Source of the DNA: Candidatus Fermentibacterales bacterium
GTDB lineage: Bacteria; Fermentibacterota; Fermentibacteria; Fermentibacterales; JAFGKQ01
Length of the DNA stretch: 12,953 nucleotides
NCBI GenBank assembly: GCA_016928495.1
Contig: JAFGKQ010000313.1
Span: 1-12,953, forward strand
Direction: 5' to 3'
The notes beneath the pieces were generated by a model. That model worked only from the letters and a program-made list of their open reading frames with translations. It was not told where the DNA came from and ran no database searches. This document shows, piece by piece, positions 11,646 through 12,953 of this stretch (its first letter is position 1; the number at the start of each line of letters is the position of its first letter). The position numbers were made by a program, and so were the translations under genes.

Positions 11646-12953
11646 ATGAGCAAGAGCAAGACCGTCACGCTCGACGGCAACGAAGCGGCGGCCTACATAG
11701 CCCACAAGGTCAGCGAGGTGGTGGCGATATACCCCATCACCCCTTCCAGCTCGATGGGCGAGCATGCCGACGCGTGGTCGGCGCAGGGCCGCACCAACAT
11801 CTGGGGGACCATCCCACTGGTTCAGGAGATGCAGAGCGAGGGCGGCGCTTCCGCCTCGGTGCACGGTGCGTTGCAGACGGGCGCCCTCACCACGACCTTC
11901 ACCGCGTCCCAGGGATTGCTCCTGATGATCCCGTCCATGCACAAGATCGCCGCCGAGCTGACACCGGCGGTCTTCCACGTCTCCGCGAGGAGCCTGGCCT
12001 GCCAGGCGCTCTCTATCTTCGGAGACCACAGCGACATCAACTCGGTCAGGAACACCGGGTTCGCTCTGCTCGCCAGCGCCTCGATTCAGGAGATCCCGGA
12101 TCTCGCTCTCATCGCGCACTCGGCCACGCTGAAGTCCAGGATACCCTTCGTCCACTTCTTCGATGGCTTCCGCAGCAGCAGCGAGATCCAGAAGATCGAG
12201 CTGGTCCCGGACGAGGTCATCAGGGCCATGATCGACGACGAGGACGTCATGGCTCACCGCAGGCGCGGCCTCAACCCCGACCAGCCCTGCATCAGGGGAA
12301 CGAGCCAGAACCCGGACGTGTATTTCCAGGGCAGGGAGACGGTCAACCCCTACTACCTCGCCACTCCGGCCATAGTCCAGGACGCGATGGACAGGTTCGC
12401 CGAGCTCACCGGCAGGAGCTATCAACTCTTCGACTACGTAGGCGCCCCTGATGCCGACAGGGTGATAGTCCAGATGGCCTCGGGAGCCGAGGCGGCCCAC
12501 GCCACCGTCGAGCACCTGGTCGGTCTGGGCGAGAAGGTGGGCCTGGTCAAGGTCAGGCTCTACAGGCCCTTCGACGCGGAGAGCTTCATGAAGGCCCTTC
12601 CGGAGAGCGTCAGGATCGTCGGGGCTCTCGACAGGACGAAGGAGCCGGGTTCCATAGGCGAGCCGCTCTACCTGGACTGTGTCGCCGCCATCGCCGAGAG
12701 TGGGCGCTCGATCCAGGTGTACGGCGGCCGTTATGGCCTGTCCAGCAAGGAGTACACGCCCTGCATGATCAAGGGCGTCTTCGAGGAGCTGGCCTCGCCC
12801 AGCCCCAAGAGGCACTTCACAGTGGGGATCAACGACGACGTCACCAACACCTCCATCACCTACGACTCCTGCTGGGACATCGAGAGCGACGACGTGGTGA
12901 GGGCCATGTTCTTCGGCCTGGGCTCCGACGGCACGGTGGGAGCCAACAAGAAC
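11646..12953 (+). CDS. nifJ: Pyruvate:ferredoxin (flavodoxin) oxidoreductase, 3'-truncated
   Basis: Single-chain PFOR that oxidises pyruvate with CoA to acetyl-CoA and CO2, passing electrons to ferredoxin or flavodoxin through thiamine diphosphate and Fe-S clusters in the cytoplasm. Only the first 436 residues lie in the window, against about 1,170-1,200 for the full protein. Domain I shows TLDGNEAAAYIAHKVSEV (8-25), YPITPSSSMGE (29-39) with Thr32, EMQSEGGA with Glu65, TTTFTASQGLLLMIPSM (82-98), HVSAR with Arg115, and SIFGDHSD. These sit one residue beyond Thr31, Glu64 and Arg114 as recalled for Desulfovibrio africanus PFOR. Domain II includes VKVRLYRPFD, and the segment ends in GLGSDGTVGANKN at the start of domain III. 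The fused I-II-III order is that of NifJ rather than split PorABDG enzymes. It implies anaerobic fermentative or similar metabolism. Confidence 0.95.
   Translation, partial: MSKSKTVTLDGNEAAAYIAHKVSEVVAIYPITPSSSMGEHADAWSAQGRTNIWGTIPLVQEMQSEGGASASVHGALQTGALTTTFTASQGLLLMIPSMHKIAAELTPAVFHVSARSLACQALSIFGDHSDINSVRNTGFALLASASIQEIPDLALIAHSATLKSRIPFVHFFDGFRSSSEIQKIELVPDEVIRAMIDDEDVMAHRRRGLNPDQPCIRGTSQNPDVYFQGRETVNPYYLATPAIVQDAMDRFAELTGRSYQLFDYVGAPDADRVIVQMASGAEAAHATVEHLVGLGEKVGLVKVRLYRPFDAESFMKALPESVRIVGALDRTKEPGSIGEPLYLDCVAAIAESGRSIQVYGGRYGLSSKEYTPCMIKGVFEELASPSPKRHFTVGINDDVTNTSITYDSCWDIESDDVVRAMFFGLGSDGTVGANKN

Noticed and set aside
11523-12815. Long open frame on the minus strand (430 codons) opposite nifJ
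   Set aside because: No recognisable motifs, Asp/Val/Arg-rich shadow composition; the plus strand encodes unmistakable PFOR.
1-12953. CRISPR arrays, tRNA or rRNA genes, insertion sequences, prophage or defence islands
   Set aside because: No regular direct repeats, cloverleaf-like sequences, transposase motifs or terminal inverted repeats were seen by eye; a computed scan could still find weak cases.

Overview
The window is GC-rich DNA, apparently from a diderm bacterium and probably an anaerobe. It carries a secreted gingipain-type protease with a FlgD-like or type IX sorting tail, a lipoprotein, an exported DUF3108 protein, an asparaginyl-tRNA synthetase, an RNase HIII and the front of a single-chain pyruvate:ferredoxin oxidoreductase. 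This mix fits an uncultivated lineage of the Fibrobacteres-Chlorobi-Bacteroidetes sphere or a neighbouring candidate phylum. That placement is inference from gene content only; no rRNA or other marker lies here. No tRNA, CRISPR array, transposase or phage gene was seen.

Layout. Positions 1-2083 (+): the 3' part of a C25-family cysteine peptidase, closed by a strong hairpin. Positions 2184-2792 (+): a small protein with three zinc ribbons and a probable GRAM/PH-like domain; it appears to begin at CTG, because cysteine pairs are encoded well upstream of its first ATG. A symmetrical hairpin at 2801-2826 separates it from a convergent leftward run of GT4 glycosyltransferase (6313 to 5246), DUF3108 envelope protein (5145 to 4294), RNase HIII (4297 to 3371, ATGA overlap) and a Glu-rich lipoprotein (3252 to 2854). 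Rightward from 6448 lies a class I/II PLP aminotransferase, whose 3' end overlaps tail-to-tail with a DUF4416 gene. DUF4416 is translationally coupled (GTGA) to an upstream arylamine N-acetyltransferase-like gene that also seems to begin at CTG, at 9057. Diverging from that gene, rightward, are a YhcC/TIGR01212-type radical SAM protein (TTG start at 9128), asnS (10153-11541) and the first 436 codons of nifJ/PFOR (11646 to the window end).

How the genes relate. Most of the window is housekeeping and envelope function, with no obvious single pathway. The tightest couplings are DUF3108-RNase HIII and the NAT-like-DUF4416 pair. Starts are often non-ATG (GTG, TTG and probably CTG), so default gene calls would truncate or mis-start several genes. 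No defence system or metabolic island could be supported. The least explained items are the zinc-ribbon protein, the NAT-like/DUF4416 pair and the acidic lipoprotein.
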